A stretch of DNA of 64,000 nucleotides, taken from the NCBI RefSeq assembly GCF_044901685.1, contig NZ_JBJDPS010000007.1, positions 209,536 through 273,535 of the forward strand, in the 5' to 3' direction. The stretch is from Micromonospora_G sp044901685. GTDB taxonomy: Bacteria; Actinomycetota; Actinomycetes; Mycobacteriales; Micromonosporaceae. The notes under the pieces were generated by a model. The model made no database searches, was not told the DNA's origin, and was given only the letters and a program-made list of their open reading frames with translations. The translations under genes were made by a program, and so were the position numbers. Below are positions 32,635-40,689 of this stretch, in pieces (within the stretch, counting starts at the first letter, position 1; each line of letters starts with the position of its first letter).

Positions 32635-34094
32635 ACGTACCCCGACTGGTCATCGCCGCACCCGCCTCCGGCCACGGCAAGACCACGGTCGCGACCGGCC
32701 TGCTCGCCGCGTTCGCCGACCGGGGCGTCCGGGTGGCCGGCTTCAAGGTCGGGCCGGACTACATCGACCCGGGTTACCACACGCTCGCCGCCGGCCGACC
32801 GGGACGCAACCTCGACCCGGTGATGGTCGGCGAGGAGCTGGTCGGGCCGCTCTTCGCGCACGGCGCGACCGGTGCCGACCTGGCCGTCGTCGAGGGCGTG
32901 ATGGGCCTGTACGACGGGCGTGTCGGCGCCGGTGACTTCGGCTCCACCGCGCACGTGGCGGCGCTGCTCGACGCGCCGGTGCTGCTGGTGGTCGACGCCT
33001 CCGCGCAGGCCCGCTCGGTCGCCGCCCTGGTGCACGGCTTCCGCTCGTTCGGGTCGGCCGCCACCGGCGCGGTCCGGATCGCCGGGGTGCTGCTGAACCG
33101 GGTCGGCTCGGACCGGCACGAGCGGTTGCTCCGGGACGCCTGCGCCGAGGTCGGCACGCCGGTGCTCGGGGTGCTGCGCCGGCACGCGGTGATCGCCGCC
33201 CCCTCCCGCCACCTCGGCCTGGTGCCGGCGGTGGAGCGGCGCGCCGAGGCGATCGAGTCGGTCGCCGCGCTGGCCGCTCTGATCACGGAGAGCGTCGACC
33301 TGGACGACGTACTCGCGCTGGCCCGCAGCGCGCCGCCGCTGGCCGTGCGGCCGTGGGAGCCGCCGGCCGTAGAGGTGGCAGGGCCGCGTCCGGTGGTCGC
33401 GGTCGCCGGTGGCCCGGCGTTCAGCTTCGGGTACGCCGAGACCACCGAACTGCTCCGCGCGGCCGGAGCCGAGGTGGCCGTGGTCGACCCGCTGCACGAC
33501 GAGAAGTTGCCGCCCGGCACGGCGGCGCTGGTGGTGGGCGGCGGATTCCCCGAGGTCTACGCCGAACAGCTCACCGCGAACGCGCCGCTGCGCGCCGAGG
33601 TGGCCCGGCTCGCCGCCGCCGGTGCCCCGATCGCCGCCGAGTGCGCCGGCCTGCTCTGGCTCTGCCACAGCCTGGACGGCGCACCGATGTGCGGAGTGCT
33701 CGACGCCGAGGCGGTGATGACCGAGCGACTCACCCTGGGTTACCGGGACGCGGTCGCGTTGACCGACAGCGTGCTCGCGCCAACCGGCACCCGGGTCACC
33801 GGTCACGAGTTCCACCGCACCGTCGTCACCCCCCGCGCCGGCGCCGCGCCTCCGGGCGCTGTGTCTCCAAGCGGTGCACGTCCAGGCGGTGCACGTCCAG
33901 GCGGTGCACGTCCAGGCGGTGCGCGTCCGGGCGCCCTGGCCGGGCCGGGTGGCGCGGGCTGGGCACCGGCGTGGGCCTGGCGGGACGCGGCGCCGGAAGG
34001 CTTTGTCTCGGGTTACGTGCACGCCTCGTACCTGCACCTGCACTGGGCCGGGGCACCGTCGCTGGCCCGGAACCTGGTGGCCGCGTGTCGCTGA
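32631..34094 (+). CDS. cobB: Hydrogenobyrinic/cobyrinic acid a,c-diamide synthase
   Basis: 487 residues; GTG at 32631 (GTG at 32628 also possible). N-terminal dethiobiotin-synthetase-like ATPase: SGHGKTTVATG P-loop, KVGPDYIDPGYH, VEGVMGLYDG. C-terminal glutamine amidotransferase (GATase_3): GGGFPEVYAEQL, catalytic Cys in AAECAGLLWL, and His in GYVHASYLHLH. Amidates the a and c side chains using glutamine and ATP. Near the C-terminus an in-frame 15-bp repeat encodes four GGARP units, absent from the usual family pattern. cobE-like starts inside its 3' end. Confidence 0.95.
   Translation: MNVPRLVIAAPASGHGKTTVATGLLAAFADRGVRVAGFKVGPDYIDPGYHTLAAGRPGRNLDPVMVGEELVGPLFAHGATGADLAVVEGVMGLYDGRVGAGDFGSTAHVAALLDAPVLLVVDASAQARSVAALVHGFRSFGSAATGAVRIAGVLLNRVGSDRHERLLRDACAEVGTPVLGVLRRHAVIAAPSRHLGLVPAVERRAEAIESVAALAALITESVDLDDVLALARSAPPLAVRPWEPPAVEVAGPRPVVAVAGGPAFSFGYAETTELLRAAGAEVAVVDPLHDEKLPPGTAALVVGGGFPEVYAEQLTANAPLRAEVARLAAAGAPIAAECAGLLWLCHSLDGAPMCGVLDAEAVMTERLTLGYRDAVALTDSVLAPTGTRVTGHEFHRTVVTPRAGAAPPGAVSPSGARPGGARPGGARPGGARPGALAGPGGAGWAPAWAWRDAAPEGFVSGYVHASYLHLHWAGAPSLARNLVAACR
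33871..33930 (+). repeat. 15-bp in-frame tandem repeat in cobB, four copies
   Basis: GCGGTGCACGTCCAG at 33871, 33886 and 33901, with a variant at 33916. Encodes GARPG repeats. Confidence 0.9.
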
Positions 34095-34501
34095 CCGTCG
34101 GCGTCGGGGCACGACCGGGGACATCCGCCGCCGCCGTCGACGCCGCGATCGGCGCCGCACTCGCCTCGGCCGGGCTGGAGCCGGCCCGGGTGACCGCCCT
34201 GGCCACGATCGACCGCCGCGCGTCGGAACCCGGGCTGGTCGAGGTCGCCGACCGGCGGGGCTGGCGGCTGGTCGGCTACCCGGCGCCGGAGCTGGCCGGC
34301 GAGCCGGTGCCGCACCCGGCCGAGCGGGTCCGGGCCGCCACCGGTACGCCGAGTGTGGCCGAGGCCGCCGCGCTGCGCGCCGTACGCGACGCCGGGGGCG
34401 AGCCGGTCCTGCTGCTCACCAAGCGGGTCGACGGCGACGTGACCGTGGCGGTGGCCGGACCGGCCGGCTACCCGGACGCGTACCGTCACCACGGCGGTTA
34501 A
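34085..34501 (+). CDS. cobE: CobE/CbiG C-terminal-like cobalamin biosynthesis protein
   Basis: 138 residues, GTG at 34085 overlapping the cobB stop by 10 bp. Pattern LTVGVGARPGTSAAAVDAAI, then LATIDRRASEPGLVEVADRRGW and a TPSVAEAAAL segment are typical of the small CobE/CbiG-C family. Its exact role is unsettled; CbiG in the anaerobic route opens the delta-lactone, and CobE is associated with corrinoid handling. Part of the cobalamin operon. Confidence 0.85.
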   Translation: MSLTVGVGARPGTSAAAVDAAIGAALASAGLEPARVTALATIDRRASEPGLVEVADRRGWRLVGYPAPELAGEPVPHPAERVRAATGTPSVAEAAALRAVRDAGGEPVLLLTKRVDGDVTVAVAGPAGYPDAYRHHGG

Positions 34502-34561
34502 CAACAGGGTCGCCACCTGCGAGAACGAGTACCACGGGGAACGGCACAGCGAGGAGGGACC

Positions 34562-34978
34562 ATGACCGAGCGTAGTGGTGGAAGGGTGGACCACCGGATC
34601 GATCCGGGCGACGGCGAACTCGCGGCGTTCTGGCGTGAACGTCACCTCTGCACCCTCACCACGCTGCGCGCCGACGGTACGCCGCACGTGGTGCCGGTCG
34701 GCGCCACCTTCGACGCCGAGAACGGTCTGGCCCGGGTGATCTCGTCGCGTACCTCCCGCAAGGTGCTCAACCTCGGCGCCGACGGCGGGCCGGTGGCGGT
34801 GTGCCAGGTCGACGGCCGCCGCTGGTCGACCATCGAGGGGTACGCGGTCGTCCGCGACGACCCCGACACCGTGGCCGACGCCGAACGCCGCTACGCGCAG
34901 CGTTACCGCCAACCGCGTCCGAACCCGGAGCGGGTGGTGATCGAGATCCGGGTCACCCGCATCCTCGGCAATGTCTGA
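34562..34978 (+). CDS. PPOX-class (flavin/F420 split-barrel) oxidoreductase inside the cobalamin operon
   Basis: 138 residues, ATG with GAGGAGG 4 bp upstream. The N-terminal RHLCTLTTLRADGTPHVVPVG and ISSRTSRKVLNL segments are the split-barrel core of pyridoxamine-phosphate-oxidase-like F420/FMN proteins. It lies 60 bp after cobE-like, and its end overlaps the cobL start by 8 bp, so it is embedded in the cobalamin operon. No function is assigned to such a gene in the textbook pathway. The step without a visible gene here is reduction of Co(II)-corrinoid before adenosylation (CobR in Brucella, also a flavin-binding split-barrel protein), so this is a candidate for that role (inference). Confidence 0.82.
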   Translation: MTERSGGRVDHRIDPGDGELAAFWRERHLCTLTTLRADGTPHVVPVGATFDAENGLARVISSRTSRKVLNLGADGGPVAVCQVDGRRWSTIEGYAVVRDDPDTVADAERRYAQRYRQPRPNPERVVIEIRVTRILGNV

Positions 34979-36299
34979 CCGTTCGGACCCGGCCGTGCGC
35001 CCGACCTCGGACCCGGCCGTGCGCCCGACCTCGGACCCGGCCGTGCGCCCGACCTCGGACCCGGCCGTGCGCCCGACCTCGGCGGCGGTCGTCACCGTCG
35101 TCGGTATCGGCGCCGACGGCTGGCCCGGTCTCACCGACGCGGCCCGCGAGGCGTTGCGCCGCGCCGAGGTGCTGCTCGGCAGCGCCCGTCAGCTCGCCCT
35201 GCTGCCGGACGACCCGGCCGACGGCGTCGGCGCCGAGCGGATCGCCTGGCCGTCGCCGATGCTGCCGGCCCTGCCCGGCCTGCTCGACGCCCACACCGAC
35301 CGGGTGGTCACCGTGCTGGCCAGCGGCGACCCGATGTTCTACGGCGTCGGGACCACGCTGACCCGGCTGCTCGGCCCCGAACGGGTACGGGTCCTGCCGC
35401 ACCCGTCGTCGGTCTCGCTCGCCGCCGCCCGGCTCGGCTGGCCGCTCGACGAGGTGGAGGTGGTGACCCTGGTCGGGCGGTCGGTGGGCCGACTGCACCG
35501 CTCGGTGCACCCGGACCGTCGCCTGCTCGTGCTCAGCGCCGACGGGCGTACCCCGGCGGAGGTGGCCGCCCTGCTCACCGGCCGTGGTTACGGCGACAGC
35601 AGGCTCACCGTGCTGGAGTCGCTCGGCGGCCCCGGCGAGCGGATCCGCTCCGGCACCGCGGCCGGCTGGGACGAGCCGGTCGGCGGACTCAACGTGGTCG
35701 CGGTGCACTGCCACGCCGATCCCGCCGCCCCGCCGCGCCCGCTCGTCCCCGGCCTGCCCGACGACGCGTACGACCACGACGGGCAGTTGACCAAGCGGGA
35801 GATCCGAGCCGTCACGCTGGCCCGGCTGGCGCCGATCCCCGGGCAACTGCTCTGGGACGTGGGTGGGGGTGCCGGCAGCATCGCGATCGAATGGTTGCGT
35901 ACGCACCCGTCGTGTCGGGCGGTGGCGATCGAACGTGACCCGGCGCGGGCCGACCGGATCGGCGCCAACGCCACCGCGCTCGGCGTGCCGGAGCTGCGCG
36001 TCGTACGCGGAGCCGCGCCGGAGGCCCTGGCCGGGCTGGAACCACCCGACGCGGTCTTCGTCGGCGGCGGCGTGACCGTGCCGGGCCTGCTCGACCGGTG
36101 CTGGCAGGCGTTGCGACCAGGCGGCCGGCTGGTGGCGAACGCGGTCACCCTGGAGTCCGAGCGGGTGGTCGCCGAGGCGTACGACCGGCTCGGCGGTGAC
36201 CTGACCAGACTGGCGGTGCAACGGGCGGCGCCGGTCGGCAACTTCACCGGTTGGCGGCCGATGCTGCCGGTGACCCAGTGGACGGTGACAAGAACATGA
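34971..36299 (+). CDS. cobL: Precorrin-6Y C5,15-methyltransferase (CbiE-CbiT fusion) with an N-terminal repeat
   Basis: 442 residues. The first ~35 are a repetitive tail (four SDPAVRPT units) encoded by a 24-bp tandem repeat. CbiE-like methylase follows: VVTVVGIGADGWPGLT, VTVLASGDPMFYGVG. The CbiT-like half begins near HDGQLTKREIRAVTLARL and contains the SAM motif LLWDVGGGAGSIAIEW and VFVGGGVTVPGLLD. Adds two methyl groups and decarboxylates the C12 acetate chain. Overlaps both neighbours (8 bp and 4 bp). Confidence 0.93.
   Translation: MSDRSDPAVRPTSDPAVRPTSDPAVRPTSDPAVRPTSAAVVTVVGIGADGWPGLTDAAREALRRAEVLLGSARQLALLPDDPADGVGAERIAWPSPMLPALPGLLDAHTDRVVTVLASGDPMFYGVGTTLTRLLGPERVRVLPHPSSVSLAAARLGWPLDEVEVVTLVGRSVGRLHRSVHPDRRLLVLSADGRTPAEVAALLTGRGYGDSRLTVLESLGGPGERIRSGTAAGWDEPVGGLNVVAVHCHADPAAPPRPLVPGLPDDAYDHDGQLTKREIRAVTLARLAPIPGQLLWDVGGGAGSIAIEWLRTHPSCRAVAIERDPARADRIGANATALGVPELRVVRGAAPEALAGLEPPDAVFVGGGVTVPGLLDRCWQALRPGGRLVANAVTLESERVVAEAYDRLGGDLTRLAVQRAAPVGNFTGWRPMLPVTQWTVTRT
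34983..35078 (+). repeat. 24-bp in-frame tandem repeat at the start of cobL, four copies
   Basis: TCGGACCCGGCCGTGCGCCC... begins at 34983, 35007, 35031 and 35055. Copies are identical. Confidence 0.93.
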
Positions 36300-37039
36300 C
36301 GGTCTTCTTCATCGGCGCCGGTCCGGGCGCCGCCGATCTGATCACGGTCCGGGGCCGGGACCGGATCGCCGCCGCCCCGGTCTGCCTCTACGCCGGCAGC
36401 CTGGTCCCGCCGGAGCTGCTGGCGTACTGCCCGCCCGGTGCCCGACTGGTGGACACGGCAAAGCTCCACCTCGACGAGATCGTCGCCGAACTGCTCGCCG
36501 CGCACACCGCCGGGCTGGACGTGGCCCGGCTGCACTCCGGTGACCCGTCGGTGTTCAGCGCGATGGCGGAGCAGACGCGCCGGCTCGACGCGCTCGGCGT
36601 CCCGTACGAGGTGGTCCCCGGTGTTCCCGCGTTCGCCGCGGCGGCGGCGGCGCTCGGGCGGGAGCTGACCGTGCCCGGCGTCGGCCAGACGGTGATCCTG
36701 ACCCGGACCTCGGCCCGCGCCACCCCGATGCCGGCCGGCGAGGACCTGGCCACGCTCGGCCGCAGCCGGGCCACCATCGTGCTCCACCTGGCCGTGCAGC
36801 GGATCGACGAGCTGGTCGAGGAGCTGGTCCCGAACTACGGCGCGGACTGCCCGGTGGCGGTGGTGGCGCGGGCCAGTCGGGCGGACGAACTGGTGTTGCG
36901 GGGCACCCTGGCCGACATCGCCGGGCAGGTACGTCAGGCCGGCATCGTCCGTACCGCGGTGGTGGTCGTCGGGGCGGTCCTCACCGCCGGCTCGTTCCCG
37001 GACAGCCACCTCTACTCGGCCGACCGCTGCCGTGCCTGA
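36296..37039 (+). CDS. cobM: Precorrin-4 C11-methyltransferase
   Basis: 247 residues, ATGA overlap with cobL. SAM-dependent tetrapyrrole methylase pattern: VFFIGAGPGAADLITVRG, CLYAGSLVPPELL, ARLHSGDPSVFSAMAEQ, PYEVVPGVPAFAAAAAALG, QTVILTRTSARATPMP. The CLYAGSLV segment distinguishes CobM/CbiF from the other methylases. Last gene on this strand of the operon; convergent with cbiD, 46 bp away. Confidence 0.95.
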   Translation: MTVFFIGAGPGAADLITVRGRDRIAAAPVCLYAGSLVPPELLAYCPPGARLVDTAKLHLDEIVAELLAAHTAGLDVARLHSGDPSVFSAMAEQTRRLDALGVPYEVVPGVPAFAAAAAALGRELTVPGVGQTVILTRTSARATPMPAGEDLATLGRSRATIVLHLAVQRIDELVEELVPNYGADCPVAVVARASRADELVLRGTLADIAGQVRQAGIVRTAVVVVGAVLTAGSFPDSHLYSADRCRA

Positions 37040-37085
37040 ACCGACCGGCGGGTCGACCCGTGGCGACCGGACACCGGCCAGCGGG

Positions 37086-38288
37086 TCAGGTGGTCCGGCC
37101 GACGATGGTGCCGGCGCGGTCGATCACCACCACGTCGACGGTCACCTCGGATCCGCGCAACACCTCCAACGCGGTGTTCCGGGCGCCCGCCGCGACCAGG
37201 TCGCCGAGTGGCAGCCCGGCCGCCTGACACTGCCGCAGCGCGTCCAGCGCCGTGTTCGCCCCGCGCACGCCCGCCACCAGCGCCGCGTCACCGCCGGCCC
37301 CCGCGACCAACTCGCCGAGGGCCTGGAAGTCCACCTGCGAGCGGCCGGAGTGCAGGTCGAGGTGTCCGTTGGCGAGCTTGGCGAGCTTGCCGATCCCGCC
37401 CGCCACGGTGAGCCGGGGGACCGGGTGCCGACGCAGGTACTTCAGCACCGCCCCGGCGAAGTCGCCCATGTCCAGCAGCGCGTCGTCGGGCAGCCCGTAC
37501 AGCTCGGTCGCGACCCGCTCGGAGGTGCTGCCGGTGCAGGCGGCGACGTGCCGGTGCCCGGCGGCCCGGGCCACGTCGATGCCGCGCCGGATGCTGTCGA
37601 TCCAGGCCGAGCAGGAGTACGGCACCACGATCCCGGTGGTGCCGAGGATGGAGAGCCCACCGAGGATGCCCAGTCGTGGGTTCCAGGTGCGCCGGGCCAA
37701 CTCCTCGCCCCGCTCCACCGAGATCTCCACGAACACGTCCCCGGTGCCGCCGTACCGGCCGGCGACCTCCGCCACCGCGCCGCGAATCATCTCGCGGGGC
37801 ACCGGGTTGATCGCCGGCTCCCCGACCGGCAGCGGCAGACCCGGCTTGGTCACCGTGCCGACCCCGGGCCCGGCCCGGAACACCACGCCGGCGCCGGCCG
37901 GTGCCGGGCGTACGGTGGCGCCGACCAGCGCACCGTGCGTAACGTCCGGGTCGTCACCGGCGTCCTTGACCACCCCGGCGAACGCCACCCGGTCGTCCAG
38001 CCCCACCCGGTTGTCCAGCCCCACCCGGTTGTCCAGCCCCACCCGGTCGTCCAACGCCTCCCGGTCGTCCAGCCCCACCCGGTCCTTCAACGCCTCCCGG
38101 GCCAGCGCGAACGCCGGCCGCTGACCCTTCGGCAGCACGATCTCCACCGGGTCCGGGAAGGAGCCGGTGAGCAGCGCCGTGTACGCGGCGGTGGTCGCCG
38201 CGGTGGCACAGGCACCCGTGGTCCAGCCGTACCGCAGCGGGGTGGAGGTCCGGCTGCTCGTCACCGGCCCAGCATGCCTGCCCGACAC
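37086..38288 (-). CDS. cbiD: CbiD-type precorrin-5 C1-methyltransferase with internal repeat
   Basis: 400 residues from a GTG at 38288; a GTG at 38264 is also possible. CbiD landmarks: LRYGWTTGACATAATTAAYTALL, a GAGVGTVTKPGL-like loop, INPVPREMI, GILGGLSILGTTGIVVPYSCSAWIDSI and GDFAGAVLKYL. CbiD methylates C1 and removes the acetyl fragment in the anaerobic route; it appears here beside aerobic-route cobG. Residues ~67-100 are a repeat (DRVGLDD/DNRVGL units) from an 18-bp tandem array. Divergent from cobK with only 23 bp between starts. Confidence 0.92.
   Translation of the reverse strand: MSGRHAGPVTSSRTSTPLRYGWTTGACATAATTAAYTALLTGSFPDPVEIVLPKGQRPAFALAREALKDRVGLDDREALDDRVGLDNRVGLDNRVGLDDRVAFAGVVKDAGDDPDVTHGALVGATVRPAPAGAGVVFRAGPGVGTVTKPGLPLPVGEPAINPVPREMIRGAVAEVAGRYGGTGDVFVEISVERGEELARRTWNPRLGILGGLSILGTTGIVVPYSCSAWIDSIRRGIDVARAAGHRHVAACTGSTSERVATELYGLPDDALLDMGDFAGAVLKYLRRHPVPRLTVAGGIGKLAKLANGHLDLHSGRSQVDFQALGELVAGAGGDAALVAGVRGANTALDALRQCQAAGLPLGDLVAAGARNTALEVLRGSEVTVDVVVIDRAGTIVGRTT
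37987..38100 (-). repeat. 18-bp in-frame tandem repeat in cbiD, about six copies
   Basis: Units begin at 37987, 38005, 38023, 38041, 38059, 38077 and partly 38095 (plus-strand ACCCGGTCGTCCAGCCCC type). Encodes six-residue units. Confidence 0.9.
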
Positions 38289-38311
38289 GCATCGACGCGC
38301 CGGGGGGTCCG

Positions 38312-39067
38312 GTGACCCGGCCGACGGTCCTGCTGCTCGGGGGCACCGGCGAGGCCCGCCGGCTGGCCGCCCTGCTGGCCCGGGAGCGGCCCGACCTACG
38401 GGTGGTGACCTCGCTCGCCGGCCGGGTGGCCCGACCGGCGCTGCCCGAGGGCGAGGTCCGGATCGGCGGCTTCGGTGGTCCGGCGGGACTGGCCGACTGG
38501 GTGCGCCGGGAACGGGCCGGGGCGGTGCTGGACGTCACCCACCCGTTCGCCGCCCGGATGAGCACCTCGGCGGCCACCGCCTGCGCCGAGGTCGGAGTGC
38601 CGCTGCTGGCCGTACGTCGTCCGGGGTGGACCGCGCGGCCCGGTGACGACTGGCGGCGCGTCCCCTCGCTGGAGGCCGCCGCCGCGACCGTCGAGGGCCT
38701 GGGGGAACGGGTGTTCCTCAGCACCGGCCGGCAGAGCGTGGCCGCCTTCGCCGTGCTGGACCGGCACTGGTTCCTGGTCCGCTCGGTCGACCCGCCGCAG
38801 CCGCCACTGCCGCGCCGCCTGGTGGTGGTGCTCGACCGGGGTCCGTTCACCGTGGACGGTGAGCGGGACCTGCTGAGCCGGCACGACATCGAGGTGCTGG
38901 TGACCAAGGACAGCGGTGGCACGATGACGGCCGCGAAGCTCGACGCCGCGCGACAGCTCGGTCTTCCCGTGGTGGTGGTCGACCGTCCGTCCCTTCCGGC
39001 CACCGACACGGTGGAGCGGGTCGAGTTGGTGCTGCCCTGGCTCGCCGCCCGACTGGGCCACCGCTGA
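38312..39067 (+). CDS. cobK: Precorrin-6A reductase
   Basis: 251 residues, GTG start with a GGGGGG stretch just upstream. CobK/CbiJ pattern: VLLLGGTGEARRLAALL, a VTSLAGRVARPALPEG loop, GFGGPAGLADWV, VLDVTHPFAARMS, and KDSGGTMTAAKLDAA near the C-terminus. NADPH-dependent reduction of the macrocycle. The start lies 23 bp from the divergent cbiD start, so the two likely share regulatory DNA. Confidence 0.94.
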   Translation: MTRPTVLLLGGTGEARRLAALLARERPDLRVVTSLAGRVARPALPEGEVRIGGFGGPAGLADWVRRERAGAVLDVTHPFAARMSTSAATACAEVGVPLLAVRRPGWTARPGDDWRRVPSLEAAAATVEGLGERVFLSTGRQSVAAFAVLDRHWFLVRSVDPPQPPLPRRLVVVLDRGPFTVDGERDLLSRHDIEVLVTKDSGGTMTAAKLDAARQLGLPVVVVDRPSLPATDTVERVELVLPWLAARLGHR

Positions 39068-39202
39068 CGGGCGCCGTCCGAGCGCCGAGGTCTTTTCGGC
39101 AACCACCGGCCGGTCACAGTCCGCCTACGAGCTGATCACGTGGTTCACGGTTGGGTGTCGGCTCGGTAACCGGTCGACCATCCACCCCCACGTTCTGTCG
39201 CA

Positions 39203-40075
39203 ATGGTGAGGCGACGGTGGCACACCCTGTACGCCCGGCTCACCCCCGGCGACCGGTGGGTCCCACACCGGCGGGTGGTGCGGTCGCCGCGACCGGGGTC
39301 GCACCCGTCGGCCCGGACCGTGCACCACCGACTGAACCGGGTGATCGTCCTCTCCGACGGCCTGGCGAACACCGGGCAGACCGATGCCGATCAGATCCTG
39401 CGCCGGGTCCGGGACGAGGCGGACAAGCAGATCGCGTTGCTCGGCGTCGGTGTCGGCAGCGAGTACGGCGACGCCCTGATGGAACGGCTGGCCGACCGTG
39501 GCGACGGGTTCGTGGTGTACGTCAGCGACCGGGCGCAGGCGCGCGAGATCCTCCTCCGGCGGTTGCCGGCGACGCTGACCGTACGCGCGCTCGACGCCAA
39601 GGTGCAGGTGAGCTTCGATCCGGCGACGGTCCGGTCCTACCGGCTGGTCGGGTACGCGAACCGGGCCATCGCCGACGACGACTTCCGGGACGACCGGGTC
39701 GACGGCGGGGAGGTGGGGCCGGGGCACAGCGTCACCGCCCTCGACGAGGTCCGGCTCGTCGCCGGGCGCCCCGCACCGGCACGGGCCGCCCAGGTACGGG
39801 TCCGCTGGCTCGACCCGGCCGAGCGGGCGGCGGCCGAGGCGTACGAGTCGGTCACGGTCGCGGACCTCGACGGCCGGTTCGAGCAGGCGTCGCCCCGGCT
39901 CTGGGTCTGCTACGCGGCCGGCTACCTCGCCGAGGCGCTGCGGCGTTCACCCAGCGGCGAGCAGGTGCGGCTGGACGACCTGGGCCGGATCGCGAACCGG
40001 GCGGCCGAGTCGACCCGCGACCCGAAGGTACGCGAACTGGCCGTGCTGGTCGGCCGCGCGGACGAGCACGACTAG
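39203..40075 (+). pseudogene. 5'-truncated VWA-domain protein (YfbK-like)
   Basis: From ~39345 the frame matches the second half of a VWA domain (NRVIVLSDGLANTGQTDADQILRRV, GVGVGSEYGDALMERLADRGDGFVVYV), followed by the usual C-terminal region (VQVSFDPATVRSYRLVGYANR, GEVGPGHSVTALDEVRL). The MIDAS-containing first half of the VWA domain and any signal peptide are absent. The preceding ~45 codons (RRRWHTLYARLTPGDRWVPH) show no homology and no ribosome binding site is evident. Best read as the surviving 3' part of a longer gene. Confidence 0.7.
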
Positions 40076-40255
40076 GACACCCGCACACCGGTGATGGATA
40101 TCATCGCTGTCGATTTCGCAGCGTGATCCAAGGAACCCGATCTGTCCAGATCTGACAGTTGTGTCCTGACAACTTGTGATCACTCTTGTGCACTCGGTTG
40201 AACGATACCTAGAGTCACCGTCGACATCGAAACTGGTGATCACGGGGGAGGATTC

Positions 40256-40610
40256 GTGGCTCGTCGTATGACGGCCACTGTCCGTTCATGCCTTGCGGCC
40301 GGTGTGACGGGTGGGGTCGAGGACCCGGAGGCGACCGTGGCCGGGCTCGAACGGGCCGGTCAGATCCAGGTCGGGTACGGCGGCACCGGCTCGGTGCACA
40401 GCCTCGACGCCGGCCCCGCTCGACGTGCCCGGCGAGGATCTCGCCCTGGCCGACTGCACGGTGGCACCCGACGCCGGACTGATCCACCGGTTCCGCGTCA
40501 CCGCCGCCGGTGCGCTGACCGAGCTGTCGACCGTCAGCTACGGCTCCGAGGACGGCGACTTCCGCGCCGACGCGGGACGGGTCCGGGTATTCCCGGCCGG
40601 GCTGCCCTCG
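40256..40610 (+). pseudogene. Frameshifted FG-GAP-like remnant
   Basis: A good ribosome binding site (GGGGGAGGATTC) leads into a GTG at 40256 reading ARRMTATVRSCLAAG, then VQVGYGGTGSVHSLDAG-type sequence in the first frame. The same kind of protein continues in another frame (PGEDLALADCTVAPDAG, then LIHRFRVTAAGALTEL and SVSYGSEDGDF-like) to ~40610. This suggests a secreted FG-GAP/integrin-like repeat protein disrupted by deletion and frameshift. The identification is tentative. Confidence 0.5.
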
Positions 40611-40689
40611 GGTGGTCAAGGACGTTCGGTGGGGCGATCGGGTGACGACGCGAATGGATACGCACTACTCAACGGGGGAGGACCGCAAG

